Assembly: GCF_048263515.1 (NCBI RefSeq)
Contig: NZ_JBLXEC010000009.1
Coordinates: 89,327 to 153,326 of the forward strand
Direction: 5' to 3'
DNA: 64,000 bases
Source: Marinovum sp048263515
Lineage (GTDB): Bacteria; Pseudomonadota; Alphaproteobacteria; Rhodobacterales; Rhodobacteraceae
Position 1 is the stretch's first letter; the number at the start of each line of letters is the position of its first letter. Positions 1 through 10,261 of this stretch are shown here, in pieces. The translations under genes and the position numbers were made by a program. Under the pieces are notes generated by a model. That model was not told the DNA's origin. It was given only the letters and a program-made list of their open reading frames with translations, and did not search any database.

Positions 1-1919
1 CCGCCGGCCTGGTCGCGCTGCACCCGTTCTCGCTTCGCGCCGCTGCCAATCAGGCGCATCTGCGGATCATGGAAACCACCGACCTGCACGTCCACGTCTT
101 TCCCTATGATTATTACGCCGACAAGCCGATCGACACCGTGGGCCTGGCCCGCACCGCCGCGCTGATCAACAATGTCCGCGCTGAAGCGACCAATGCGCTG
201 CTGATCGACAACGGCGATTTCCTGCAGGGCAACCCGATGGGCGATTACATCGCCTATGAGCGCGGCATGAAGGAAGGCGACATGCATCCGGTGATCGCCG
301 CGATGAATGCGCTGGGCTTTGATGCCTCGACGCTGGGCAACCACGAATTCAACTACGGTCTGTCCTTCCTCGAGAAATCGCTGGCCGGGGCGAACTTCCC
401 GGTGGTCTGCGCCAATATCGCCAAGTCCATGGGCGCCAGCCCGACCGAAGACGAGACCCTGCTGCCGCCCTACGTGATCCTCGACCACAAGGTCACAGAC
501 GGAGCGGGCGAGGAACATCCGATCAAGGTCGGCCTGATCGGCTTTGTTCCGCCGCAGGTGATGAACTGGGACCGCCGCCATCTGGAGGGCAACGTCCAGG
601 CGCGCGACATCGTCGAGACCGCCAGGGCCTATGTGCCGCAGATGCGCGAAGCGGGCTGCGATCTGGTGGTGGCGCTCTCGCACTCCGGCATCGGTGCGGC
701 GGATCATGCCGAAGGCATGGAGAACGCCTCGGTGCCCTTGGCCGCGGTCGAGGGCATCGACGCCATCCTCACCGGCCACAGCCACCTTGTCTTCCCGTCC
801 TCGACCTATGCCGATTTCGCCGGTCTCGATGTCGAAAAGGGCACGATCATGGGCAAGCCCGCCGTCATGGGCGGCTTCTGGGGCTCGCACATGGGGCTGA
901 TCGATCTGATGATCGAGCGTGACGGCAACGGCTGGCGGGTGCTGTCGCATACCTCCGAGGCGCGGCCGATCTACACCCGGGGCGAGGATCGTTCGATCAC
1001 GCCTACGGTGGACAGCGTCGACGAAGTGCTGGCGGCCGCCGAGCAGGAGCATCAGGAGACGCTGGCCTATGTCCGCCGCGCCGTCGGCAAGACCGACGCG
1101 CCGCTGCACAGCTATTTCGCGCTGGTGGCCGATGATCCCTCGGTGCAGATCGTGTCCAACGCCCAGACCTGGTATATCGAGCAGATGATGCAGGGCACCG
1201 AGTACGAGGGCCTGCCGATCCTCTCGGCCGCGGCGCCGTTCAAGGCCGGTGGCCGTGGTGGCCCCGAGTATTACACCGATGTCGCGGTGGGGGATGTGGC
1301 GATCAAGAACGTCGCCGACCTCTATCTCTATCCCAACACCGTGCGCGCGGTGAAGGTGACCGGGGCCGAGGTCAAGGACTGGCTCGAGCGGTCGGCCGGG
1401 ATGTTCAACCAGATCGAGCCCGGGGCCGAGGATGCGGTGCTGCTGAACCCCGAGTTCCCGAGCTACAATTTCGACGTCATGGACGGGGTGACCTATCAGA
1501 TCGACCTGAGCCAGCCGTCGAAGTTCGGCCCCAAGGGCGAGTTGATCAACCCCGAGGCCAGCCGGATCGTGAACCTGGCCTACAATGGCGAGCCGATCGA
1601 TCCAGGCCAGGAGTTCATCATCGCGTCCAACAACTATCGCGCCGGTGGCGGCGGGTCTTTCCCGGGCGCCTCGCCCGAGACCACGATTTTCGAGGGGCCC
1701 GACACCAACCGCGACGTGATCGTGCGCTACATCGTCGAGAAAGGCACCGTCAGCCCGCGCGCCGACGGCAACTGGTCCTTCGCGCCGATGGAGGGCACCA
1801 CGGTGATCTTCGAGACCGGTCCGGCGGGGGCGTCCTATGCCGACAGCGTACCGGGTGTGACGATCGAGGAGGCCGGGATGTCGGACACCGGCTTCGCGCG
1901 GTTCCGCATTTCGTTGTAG
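1..1919 (+). CDS. cpdB: 2',3'-cyclic-nucleotide 2'-phosphodiesterase/3'-nucleotidase (CpdB type), 5' end missing
   Basis: Periplasmic bifunctional nucleotidase that hydrolyses 2',3'-cyclic nucleotides and 3'-nucleotides to salvage phosphate and nucleosides. The reading frame is open from the window edge (first full codon at position 3) to TAG at 1917-1919, about 638 residues, so only part of the export signal is missing. The metallophosphatase motifs occur in order: TTDLHVH, GDFLQG, GNHEF, ALSHSG and TGHSH. A C-terminal 5'-nucleotidase domain follows, with YLYPNTVRAVKVTG and the substrate loop NNYRAGGGGSFPG. METTDLH near the mature N-terminus is characteristic of CpdB and separates it from UshA. 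The Met at 69 lies inside the conserved first motif and cannot be the true start. Nothing upstream is visible, so the operon is unknown. Confidence 0.9.
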   Translation, partial: AGLVALHPFSLRAAANQAHLRIMETTDLHVHVFPYDYYADKPIDTVGLARTAALINNVRAEATNALLIDNGDFLQGNPMGDYIAYERGMKEGDMHPVIAAMNALGFDASTLGNHEFNYGLSFLEKSLAGANFPVVCANIAKSMGASPTEDETLLPPYVILDHKVTDGAGEEHPIKVGLIGFVPPQVMNWDRRHLEGNVQARDIVETARAYVPQMREAGCDLVVALSHSGIGAADHAEGMENASVPLAAVEGIDAILTGHSHLVFPSSTYADFAGLDVEKGTIMGKPAVMGGFWGSHMGLIDLMIERDGNGWRVLSHTSEARPIYTRGEDRSITPTVDSVDEVLAAAEQEHQETLAYVRRAVGKTDAPLHSYFALVADDPSVQIVSNAQTWYIEQMMQGTEYEGLPILSAAAPFKAGGRGGPEYYTDVAVGDVAIKNVADLYLYPNTVRAVKVTGAEVKDWLERSAGMFNQIEPGAEDAVLLNPEFPSYNFDVMDGVTYQIDLSQPSKFGPKGELINPEASRIVNLAYNGEPIDPGQEFIIASNNYRAGGGGSFPGASPETTIFEGPDTNRDVIVRYIVEKGTVSPRADGNWSFAPMEGTTVIFETGPAGASYADSVPGVTIEEAGMSDTGFARFRISL

Positions 1920-1962
1920 GCTGGAAAAGTACTGCGGGAAAAATGCAGATTGTCGCCAGTTG

Positions 1963-1999
1963 CCATGGTAGTTTTCGGGAAAGCCTCGAACTACCATGG
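1963..1999. terminator. Inverted repeat after cpdB, possible terminator
   Basis: The 11-nt arms CCATGGTAGTT (1963-1973) and AACTACCATGG (1989-1999) are perfect complements around a 15-nt loop. They lie between the convergent ends of cpdB and the secreted-protein gene. There is no T run, so intrinsic termination is only a possibility. Confidence 0.4.
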
Positions 2000-2051
2000 A
2001 GCGACCACGTCTGTCGAAATGCTCAAGAAAACTTGTGGTTCCGAAGCTGTT

Positions 2052-2495
2052 CTATCTACCTATAAGATTTCGTACCATGTCGGTGGTCGCCTTGGCTTGT
2101 GACATCGGAACGAACCGTTGGGGATGATCTGCAGCGTGCACGTCCATTCCGATGTTCGGCAGTGGGCGCAGAAACCAGAGGCCTTTTGTTCCGACTGCAT
2201 AGGTAATTGTGTCACTCGCGACCGGCATGATGGACTGCGGCAGCAAAAGCAGGACCGACTGGGTGTTCTGAACGTTCTTTAGTTCAGTTTCGACTTCGAT
2301 CCGACCGACTTCCAATTGGCCAGAAGGGGATTGGAGTTCTAACTGTTCGACCAAGGTGCCGACAACGATAATCTCCGAGGTTTCAATTAACTGTACATCG
2401 GTGAGTTCAGCAAACATCGCCTGTGCTCCGTGGGAAAAGACCGCAAGAGCGGTCATCGCAGTAAGTATGGTGCGACGTGTCAAATATGATGACAT
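2052..2495 (-). CDS. Secreted protein of unknown function
   Basis: 147 residues with an N-terminal export signal. The first residues carry TRRTILTAMTALAVF followed by an AQA-type cleavage region, and the twin arginine could direct Tat export. The rest contains beta-strand-like stretches (IIVVGTLVEQ, GRIEVETELKN, SVLLLLPQS). I recognise no family. The start at 2495 was chosen because a GAAGG ribosome site lies just upstream and the signal peptide begins there; an in-frame codon at 2546 would put 17 polar residues in front of it. The gene lies 89 bp downstream of the matrixin gene on the same strand, so the two may be co-transcribed and this protein may act with the protease. Local GC is clearly below that of the neighbours. 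Confidence 0.6.
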   Translation of the reverse strand: MSSYLTRRTILTAMTALAVFSHGAQAMFAELTDVQLIETSEIIVVGTLVEQLELQSPSGQLEVGRIEVETELKNVQNTQSVLLLLPQSIMPVASDTITYAVGTKGLWFLRPLPNIGMDVHAADHPQRFVPMSQAKATTDMVRNLIGR

Positions 2496-2584
2496 GATTG
2501 TGCCTTCAAAAAGGTGCGAAAAGGGTTCGGCCCGCGATGTTTGCACAAGGCGGGCCGAATCAGAAATCAGATTGTCTTGATCGC

Positions 2585-3358
2585 TCAGGCTGCGTTGCGC
2601 CGACGCCGCCAGCCAAACAGTCCCATCACCGCAAAGGCGGAGCCCATAAGCGGCAACGCTGCGGGAACCGGGATCGGTGTCGTCGTTGGTGCACCGTAGA
2701 TGAACTGCATCCCCGCAATGTCGTCAGCTTGCGGGCCGCTGAACGCTTCAGTGTAGAACTCATTCATCAGCGAACCCGGAACAGCTGTGTGTGCAAGACC
2801 CAATGCATGGCCCAATTCGTGCGTCATGACCTGGAATACGTCGAAGCCAGGACCGACAAAACCGTCTTTCCAAATTTCAGCTGAGTCGAAGTGGATGTCG
2901 CCCGCGGCTGACACAGCACCGTTCACTGGTGGAAAGAAACCGTGGGCCAAAGTGCCACCAGGGCCGTCAAATGCATGCGCGCCAATTCGGATGTCACCAG
3001 AGCCCAGGGTCGTGTTAAAGGGGGCACCGTCATCGGGAACTTCGGAAAACGTCAGATCGGCCACAGCGGACCAGGCGGCAAAGGCGCTTTCGACAATAGT
3101 TTTGAAGAGGCTAAATGTGCCGGGCCCCATCAGGCTGTCGAGATCGGTCGTGGACGTCGCGTCCGTAGGAATGCCCGCGCTCATGAAGCTGTAGGTCACG
3201 CTTGCCCCGGTGCCCATTACCGAAGATCCCCATTTCCCGGGTGTTGTCGGTCCCAGCACGAAATCGGATGATGATATAGGTGCCGCATTGGCCGACCCCG
3301 TCATCAAGGCCAACGCAACACCAGCGCCGACCAAAGCAAATTTGATCTTGTTGAACAC
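2585..3358 (-). CDS. Secreted matrixin-like zinc metalloprotease with VPLPA-type C-terminal sorting signal
   Basis: 257 residues: signal peptide, a metzincin domain and a C-terminal membrane/sorting tail. The catalytic zinc motif is HELGHALGLAH (HExxHxxGxxH) followed by SLMNEFY, the Met-turn region of matrixins. The tail has VPVPAALPLMGSA, a hydrophobic helix and GWRRRR, matching the VPLPA-CTERM signal of Rhodobacterales processed by an XrtD-type exosortase (family knowledge; no exosortase is in this window). The GTG start at 3358 is preferred over the upstream ATG at 3418 because GGGGG at 3365-3369 sits 6 nt before it and the signal peptide begins there. The protein is therefore probably cell-surface bound. 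Its substrate is unknown. The base composition of the patch suggests transfer. Confidence 0.82.
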   Translation of the reverse strand: MFNKIKFALVGAGVALALMTGSANAAPISSSDFVLGPTTPGKWGSSVMGTGASVTYSFMSAGIPTDATSTTDLDSLMGPGTFSLFKTIVESAFAAWSAVADLTFSEVPDDGAPFNTTLGSGDIRIGAHAFDGPGGTLAHGFFPPVNGAVSAAGDIHFDSAEIWKDGFVGPGFDVFQVMTHELGHALGLAHTAVPGSLMNEFYTEAFSGPQADDIAGMQFIYGAPTTTPIPVPAALPLMGSAFAVMGLFGWRRRRNAA

Positions 3359-3418
3359 AATAATCCCCCTTTTTGTGAATGAATAATTGAAGTTGCGCGA
3401 AATAACAAAAAAACGCAT

Positions 3419-3840
3419 GCGCGATGCTTAACGGAAATGTAACACATGTGTGTATAAGAGCAAGAATTTCGCGACTTTACCGAGGTGGATTGCACCTTTT
3501 GCGTGAAGTACGCATCGAAAGATCTCCAATAGATTGAGCGGTGTGATCTGAGACCCTTCAGAGCGAGACGATAGGACCCGAGGCATGTTTCTGTGTCATG
3601 GCTGTTTCCGCAGCACCCTTCAGGTCTCGGGCTAAGGGATGCGTGCAGAGACAAACCCACGCCGATGTGCATTCAGGAAGTCAGCGTGGCGCTTCATCAG
3701 ACTGCGGGGGAAGTTCACGGGGAGCGGTTATGTTGCGTTGATCACGCGAATGACGCGGGCAAAGTCAAAATATGGCGTAAGGCATGAGCTTTGCAGGGGC
3801 CGATCGAGGCTCATACGGCCCGCCAAGATAGCCGACCGTC
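3419..3840. other. 422-bp non-coding stretch, AT-richer than its surroundings
   Basis: I find no convincing gene on either strand; the short open frames have no ribosome site or recognisable motif. The part next to the matrixin start (about 3360-3480) is markedly AT-rich and presumably carries its promoter. No terminator hairpin is visible behind pyrG. Confidence 0.5.
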
Positions 3841-5484
<1,644 letters not shown>

Positions 5485-5670
5485 GCTGAAGGAAACTCCC
5501 GTAGTCGAACGTCGATTGAACCGCGCGGCCAGGGGCCAAATTCTCGCGGTACCACGGGAGTCCATCGTTACAGGATTCGCGTGGATTTGACAAGCCGACC
5601 GCAAGATACTGTTGCGGTCAGCCGAGGCATCTCAATGGATTGTGGAGTGCCGGGCAGGCCCGGCCGGGCC

Positions 5671-6030
5671 TCAGTCGGCCCGGGGCACCAGCGGCGCGGT
5701 GTCGTCCTGCGACGGCGGCAGAAGTTCGTCACCGGGCAGGGCCGGGGTCGCGGCATCGCCGTCGGTCTCGGCTGCGGGCACCAGCCGGTCGATGACCGAG
5801 CTGCCGGCGGAGTTCTGGGCCGCGATGATGGTCAGGGTGATCGAGGTAACGATGAAGGCCGCGGCAAGGATCCAGGTGACCTTGCCCAGGGCAGTGGCCG
5901 CCGACCGGCCGGCCACGGCACCGCCGCCGCCACCCATGCCAAGGCCGCCGCCTTCCGAGCGTTGCATGAGCACAACGCCAATCAGCGCCAGCGCCAACAG
6001 CAGGTGGATGATCAGGACGACGTTTTCCAT
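5671..6030 (-). CDS. secG: Preprotein translocase subunit SecG
   Basis: 119-residue inner-membrane subunit of the SecYEG channel. Two hydrophobic helices (VVLIIHLLLALALIGVVLMQ near the start and a second around residues 48-68) flank the signature QRSEGGGLGMG and glycine-rich loop. The C-terminal tail of about 45 residues is acidic and Pro/Ala-rich, as in many alphaproteobacterial SecG proteins. The start at 6030 is supported by CGAGG six nt upstream. The upstream extension to 6096 is not hydrophobic and was rejected. Confidence 0.93.
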   Translation of the reverse strand: MENVVLIIHLLLALALIGVVLMQRSEGGGLGMGGGGGAVAGRSAATALGKVTWILAAAFIVTSITLTIIAAQNSAGSSVIDRLVPAAETDGDAATPALPGDELLPPSQDDTAPLVPRAD

Positions 6031-6224
6031 GGGGCCTCGCGGGGTATCGTGTTGCCGGGCTATGTAGGCGGAAAGATCCCCACGCGCAACCCGCAACCCG
6101 GCAAGAGCGCGCCGGCCTTCGCACGACGGCGCCAGACCCCGACGTCTCTCACCAACATATCACTGGATTTCGGCCAATCCGACCACCAAACCCCACGGCA
6201 GACACCTCAAGGCACCCCGCCCCC

Positions 6225-6292
6225 CTCTTCCTTTTGCCGAAAATACCCTCGGGGGAGTCCGGCCCTGCCGGACGGGGGCAGCGCCCCCGATC
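6225..6292 (+). repeat. Dispersed palindrome-containing repeat, copy 1
   Basis: Contains TTGCCGAAAATACCCTCGG followed by a GC-rich linker and the hairpin GGGGGCAGCGCCCCC. Related copies occur at 23200-23255 and, inverted, at 54465-54521. It lies between the 3' end of the small membrane-protein gene and the secG start. The family appears to be a REP-like element of this lineage. Confidence 0.75.
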
Positions 6293-6324
6293 TCCCGCCA
6301 CCAGCCAGACGCACCAGCGATCCC

Positions 6325-6720
6325 TCAGGCGTCGACGTCGTCCACATCCGCCTGGCCAGACAGCTTGCGCCGCACGATCGACCAGCTCAGCCCGATCCCC
6401 AGCACCGCCGAGAGCGCCAGGATCCCCAGCCAGGTGTTGAGCGCCTGGTTGTCCAGTGTCAGCACGCCGACATCGTAAAGCACCCAGAGCAAAGCCGCGA
6501 CGATGGTGGCGATCAGCAGCATGCCGAAGGCCCCGATCGAGCGCAGGGTGGCGCGCAGGTAGATGATCCAGCCCACCAGCAGCAACAGCCCCAGCAGGAT
6601 CACCAGCGGCAGCTGGCTGTCCCAGTTGCGCAGGGCCCAGCCGAGATAGTTCATCTCGGTGGGATTGAAGGTGGCGGCGACCAGCACCAGGGCGAAGGCC
6701 CAGCGAACGAGAAAACCCAT
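6325..6720 (-). CDS. Small four-helix membrane protein (DUF6524-like)
   Basis: 131 residues, mostly membrane: hydrophobic segments at about residues 5-20, 37-55, 65-85 and 97-115, ending in a short acidic tail (QADVDDVDA). The motif TFNPTEMNYLGW after the first helix is the best landmark. I place it tentatively with the DUF6524 family of Rhodobacteraceae; its function is unknown. The start at 6720 has AGAGG six nt upstream, and the frame upstream of it is non-conserved. It is divergent from purA with 175 bp between the starts. Confidence 0.75.
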   Translation of the reverse strand: MGFLVRWAFALVLVAATFNPTEMNYLGWALRNWDSQLPLVILLGLLLLVGWIIYLRATLRSIGAFGMLLIATIVAALLWVLYDVGVLTLDNQALNTWLGILALSAVLGIGLSWSIVRRKLSGQADVDDVDA

Positions 6721-6895
6721 GACGGCCTCTTTGAGAAAAACCCGGACCACATCTAGCCGATTGGCGGGACTTGTCCAGCGGCCGGGGCAGGGGCGCAGCG
6801 CACCAAGCCGGGCTGCGGATGCATTTCGCGGTTTCGCCCCCGCGCGGCAGCCGCTATATCGGCGCGGGTTTGGCACCGTAACGAAGGGATGTGAC

Positions 6896-8191
6896 ATGGC
6901 CAATGTTGTCGTGGTCGGCGCACAATGGGGCGACGAAGGTAAGGGCAAGATCGTTGACTGGCTCAGCGAACGCGCCGATGTGATCGCGCGCTTTCAGGGT
7001 GGCCACAACGCGGGCCACACCCTTGTCATCGACGGCAAGGTCTACAAGCTGCATGCGCTGCCCTCGGGCGTGGTGCGCGGCGGCAAGCTCTCGGTGATCG
7101 GCAACGGTGTCGTGCTCGATCCGTGGCACCTCTTGCAGGAGATCGAGACGATCCGTGCCCAGGGCGTCGAGATCACCCCCGAGACGCTGATGATCGCCGA
7201 GAACACGCCGCTGATCCTGCCGTATCACGGCGAGTTGGACCGGGCGCGGGAAGAGGCGGCCTCGAAGGGCACCAAGATCGGCACCACCGGTCGCGGCATC
7301 GGGCCCTGCTATGAGGACAAGGTCGGCCGCCGCGCCATCCGCGTCGCCGATCTGGCGGATCCCGCCACGCTGGAAGCTCGCGTCGACCGGGCGCTGCAGC
7401 ACCATGACCCGCTGCGCAAGGGTCTGGGCATCGAGGCAATCGACCGCGACGGTCTGATCGCCCTGCTGAAAGAGGTCGCGCCGAAGATCCTCGAATATGC
7501 CGCCCCGGTGTGGAAGGTGATGAACGAGAAGCGCAAGGCCGGCAAACGCATCCTCTTCGAAGGCGCCCAGGGCGCGCTTCTGGACATCGATTTCGGCACC
7601 TATCCCTTTGTCACCTCGTCGAACGTGATCGCCGGGCAGGCGGCCACCGGCGTCGGCATCGGCCCTGGTTCGATCGATTACGTGCTGGGCATCGTCAAGG
7701 CCTACACCACCCGCGTTGGCGAAGGCCCGTTCCCGACCGAGCTCGACGACGCCGACGGACAGCGTCTGGGCGAGCGTGGCCACGAGTTCGGCACCACCAC
7801 CGGCCGCAAGCGCCGTTGTGGCTGGTTCGACGCCGCGCTGGTGCGCCAGACCTGTGCCACCTCGGGCGTGACCGGTATCTCGCTCACCAAGCTCGACGTG
7901 CTCGACGGCTTCGAGACGCTGAAGATCTGCACCGGCTACGATCTCGACGGCGAAGTGCTGGATTATCTGCCCACCGCCGCCGACCAGCAGGCGCGCTGCA
8001 CGCCGATCTACGAGGAGATGCCCGGCTGGTCCGAAAGTACCGAGGGCGCGCGCAGCTGGGCGGACCTTCCGGCCAACGCCATCAAATACGTGCGCCGGGT
8101 CGAAGAGCTGATCCAATGCCCGGTGGCGCTGCTCTCGACCTCGCCGGAACGGGACGACACCATCCTCGTCACCGATCCCTTCGCGGACTGA
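6896..8191 (+). CDS. purA: Adenylosuccinate synthetase
   Basis: Catalyses the GTP-dependent condensation of IMP and aspartate, the first committed step to AMP. 431 residues, typical length. It shows the N-terminal GAQWGDEGKGK P-loop, GHNAGHT, the IMP/GTP region GTTGRGIGPCYEDK and the C-terminal TSPERDDTI. The start at 6896 has GAAGGGA at the right distance and begins with the conserved MANVVVVGAQWG. The DUF2842 gene follows after 7 bp and is probably co-transcribed. Confidence 0.97.
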   Translation: MANVVVVGAQWGDEGKGKIVDWLSERADVIARFQGGHNAGHTLVIDGKVYKLHALPSGVVRGGKLSVIGNGVVLDPWHLLQEIETIRAQGVEITPETLMIAENTPLILPYHGELDRAREEAASKGTKIGTTGRGIGPCYEDKVGRRAIRVADLADPATLEARVDRALQHHDPLRKGLGIEAIDRDGLIALLKEVAPKILEYAAPVWKVMNEKRKAGKRILFEGAQGALLDIDFGTYPFVTSSNVIAGQAATGVGIGPGSIDYVLGIVKAYTTRVGEGPFPTELDDADGQRLGERGHEFGTTTGRKRRCGWFDAALVRQTCATSGVTGISLTKLDVLDGFETLKICTGYDLDGEVLDYLPTAADQQARCTPIYEEMPGWSESTEGARSWADLPANAIKYVRRVEELIQCPVALLSTSPERDDTILVTDPFAD

Positions 8192-8198
8192 GATCGTC

Positions 8199-8456
8199 AT
8201 GGCGGTTGGCAAAGGTCTCAGCTACAAGGCCCGGCGGCGCTGGACGCTGGTGATCCTGCTCATCGGCCTGCCGCTCTATATCGTGGCGGCGGTCAGCATC
8301 GTGAACCTGCTCGACCGCCCCTCGATCCTGGTCGAGCTGCTGGTCTACGTCGGTCTCGGCTTCCTCTGGGCGCTGCCCTTCCGCTACGTCTTCCGCGGCG
8401 TGGGGCAGGCCGACCCTGACGCCGAGGGTGACGACAGCAATGGTCCCGGCGCCTGA
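8199..8456 (+). CDS. DUF2842 family membrane protein
   Basis: 85 residues with two transmembrane helices: LVILLIGLPLYIVAAVSIVNL and LLVYVGLGFLWALPF. The basic N-terminus is followed by the family-typical RRRWTLVILLIGLPLY, and the C-terminus is short and acidic. This matches DUF2842, a small alphaproteobacterial inner-membrane family of unknown role. It starts 7 bp after purA without a clear ribosome site of its own, which suggests translational coupling. Confidence 0.82.
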   Translation: MAVGKGLSYKARRRWTLVILLIGLPLYIVAAVSIVNLLDRPSILVELLVYVGLGFLWALPFRYVFRGVGQADPDAEGDDSNGPGA

Positions 8457-8500
8457 GCCGGGACAAACGCGCGCAATTACTTGGCCGAAAGGCGCATTTT

Positions 8501-8527
8501 CCCGCCGGGCATCATTGCCCCGGCGGG
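8501..8527. other. GC-rich inverted repeat between DUF2842 and the DMT gene
   Basis: The arms CCCGCCGGG (8501-8509) and CCCGGCGGG (8519-8527) are perfect 9-bp complements with a 9-nt loop. No T run follows on either strand, so it is not a clear intrinsic terminator. It may stabilise the purA message end or act in the leader of the next gene. Confidence 0.5.
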
Positions 8528-8550
8528 AAGCATCGGCCAAGCTTGCAATC

Positions 8551-9480
8551 ATGACGCGCAAGACATCCCCCGAGTCTCAGGACAATCCTTTCCTCGGCAT
8601 TCTCCTGATGCTGGGCTTCTGCGTGCTGGCGCCGCTCGGTGATGCCATCGTCAAGCTGCTGGGCGAGACGGTGCCGCTGCTGGAGATTCTCACCATCCGC
8701 TTCGTGATCCAGGCGGTGGTGCTGGCCGGTCTTGTTGTCGCCACCGGCCGCTCCTGGCACATGTCGCGGCGGGTCTTCCGACTGGCCTGGCTGCGCGCCT
8801 TCCTGCACATGGCGGGCATTGCCGCGGTCTTTGCCTCGCTGCGCTATCTGCCGCTGGCCGAGGCCATGGCGATTGCCTATGTCATGCCCTTCCTGATGCT
8901 GTTGCTCGGTCACTACGTCCTGGGCGAAGAGATCGGCGCCCGCCGCGCCTGGGCCTGTGCCGTGGGCTTTGTCGGCACGCTTATGGTGGTGCAGCCGACC
9001 TTTGCCGATGTCGGCTGGCCGGCGCTGCTGCCGCTTCTGGTGGCGGTGATCTTTGCGCTCTTCATGCTGGTCACCCGTCAGATCGCGCGCGAAACCGATC
9101 CGATCTCGATGCAGGCAATCAACGGCGCCATGGCCACCGCGGTGCTGATCCCCTTGTCGCTGCTGGTGCATGGCGGCGGCGCCGGCCTGACCTACGTTAC
9201 GCTCGACCAGACCGAGGTGCTGCTGCTCGCCGCCGTGGGCATCACCGGCACCGCGGCGCACCTCTTGATGACCTGGAGCCTGCGCTACGCGCCCTCGGCC
9301 ACCGTCGCGCCGATGCAATACCTCGAGATCCCTGTGGCGGTGTTCTTCGGCTGGCTGATCTTTGCCGATCTGCCCAACGAGCTGGCGTTCCTCGGCATCT
9401 GCGTGACCATGGCGGCGGGGCTCTACATCATCCTCCGCGAACGGTCGATGGCGCGGGCCCCTGTGCTTGAACAGCCCTGA
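8551..9480 (+). CDS. EamA/DMT-family membrane transporter
   Basis: 309 residues with about ten transmembrane helices in two EamA repeats, the architecture of drug/metabolite transporters that usually export amino acids, metabolites or drugs. The first repeat includes RYLPLAEAMAIAYVMPFL, the typical helix-3/4 region. The second contains RYAPSATVAPMQYLEIP. The substrate cannot be read from sequence. The start at 8551 gives a short cytoplasmic N-terminus before helix 1; the upstream extension is polar and overlaps the preceding gene. Its 3' end overlaps the convergent thiamine pyrophosphokinase gene by 53 bp. Confidence 0.88.
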   Translation: MTRKTSPESQDNPFLGILLMLGFCVLAPLGDAIVKLLGETVPLLEILTIRFVIQAVVLAGLVVATGRSWHMSRRVFRLAWLRAFLHMAGIAAVFASLRYLPLAEAMAIAYVMPFLMLLLGHYVLGEEIGARRAWACAVGFVGTLMVVQPTFADVGWPALLPLLVAVIFALFMLVTRQIARETDPISMQAINGAMATAVLIPLSLLVHGGGAGLTYVTLDQTEVLLLAAVGITGTAAHLLMTWSLRYAPSATVAPMQYLEIPVAVFFGWLIFADLPNELAFLGICVTMAAGLYIILRERSMARAPVLEQP

Positions 9481-10123
9481 CCGCCGCAGCCAGACAGTCG
9501 CGCGGCAGGATCACCAGCATGCCGGGCCCGTCCATCGCCAGATCGACCCGGGGCTCCGAGGACTCGTTCGAGGTGCCGACCCGGCCCCCCGGCGCAAAGT
9601 CCAGCCCGCCGATCGGCCAGCGCAGCCCGGTGCTCTGCCCGGTGACCAGCTGCATCGGAAAGAGCGAGACCCGTGTGCCCACCGCCAGTTCCAGCGTCAG
9701 CCGGGGCGGCGCATGAAACACCACGTCCTCGCGCCCGATCAGGATGCAGGGCCGGTCCGGCCGCGCCGCCAGCCGGTTGAACACCGAAAGCTGGTGATCC
9801 ACCCGCGCGCCCAGAAACCCCAGGCCCAGGATCAGCGGCGCCTTGATATTGCGCAGGCATTTGTCGAAATCGGTGCTGTCCTGCTCGGCGATGTGATGCA
9901 GGATGCCGGGGCGCAGCGCCGCCCGCGTCGCCTCTGGCAGCGAGTCGAAATCGCCGATCACCGCCTCCGGCACCACCCCATGGCGCAGCAGAACCGTCGC
10001 GCCGCCATCCGCCGCCACCGCGCGCCGTGCCCAGGTTTGCGCCAGTACCAAGTCGGCGTGGCGAAATTCGCCGCCGCCAGCCAGCAGGATCGGCTCTGAT
10101 GCGGAAATCAGGGGGTCATTCAT
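9428..10123 (-). CDS. Thiamine diphosphokinase
   Basis: Transfers pyrophosphate from ATP to thiamine to give thiamine diphosphate. 231 residues with the family motifs AVAADGGA, VIGDFDSL, the acidic catalytic stretch EQDSTDFDKCL, GLGFLGARVDHQ and the C-terminal GTSNES loop of the thiamine-binding domain. The start at 10123 is the only reasonable one. The gene runs into the DMT transporter gene tail to tail (shared bases 9428-9480), and both C-termini look intact. No TPP riboswitch is visible upstream. Confidence 0.92.
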   Translation of the reverse strand: MNDPLISASEPILLAGGGEFRHADLVLAQTWARRAVAADGGATVLLRHGVVPEAVIGDFDSLPEATRAALRPGILHHIAEQDSTDFDKCLRNIKAPLILGLGFLGARVDHQLSVFNRLAARPDRPCILIGREDVVFHAPPRLTLELAVGTRVSLFPMQLVTGQSTGLRWPIGGLDFAPGGRVGTSNESSEPRVDLAMDGPGMLVILPRDCLAAAVRAVQAQGPAPSTVRGG

Positions 10124-10261
10124 GGCTTTTTAGCCGTATTCCGGGAGAAAGGTCACAATCTAGTCACGAAATGATACGCTCACTTGCACAGATTCGGGCC
10201 GCTTTGGCCGGGACCATCATGATAAACATGACCTTGCAGGTATTTGGAAGGCGAGCATCCG

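Noticed and set aside
8501..8527. Intrinsic terminator after the DUF2842 gene
   Set aside because: Strong stem but no T run on either strand; kept only as an inverted repeat.
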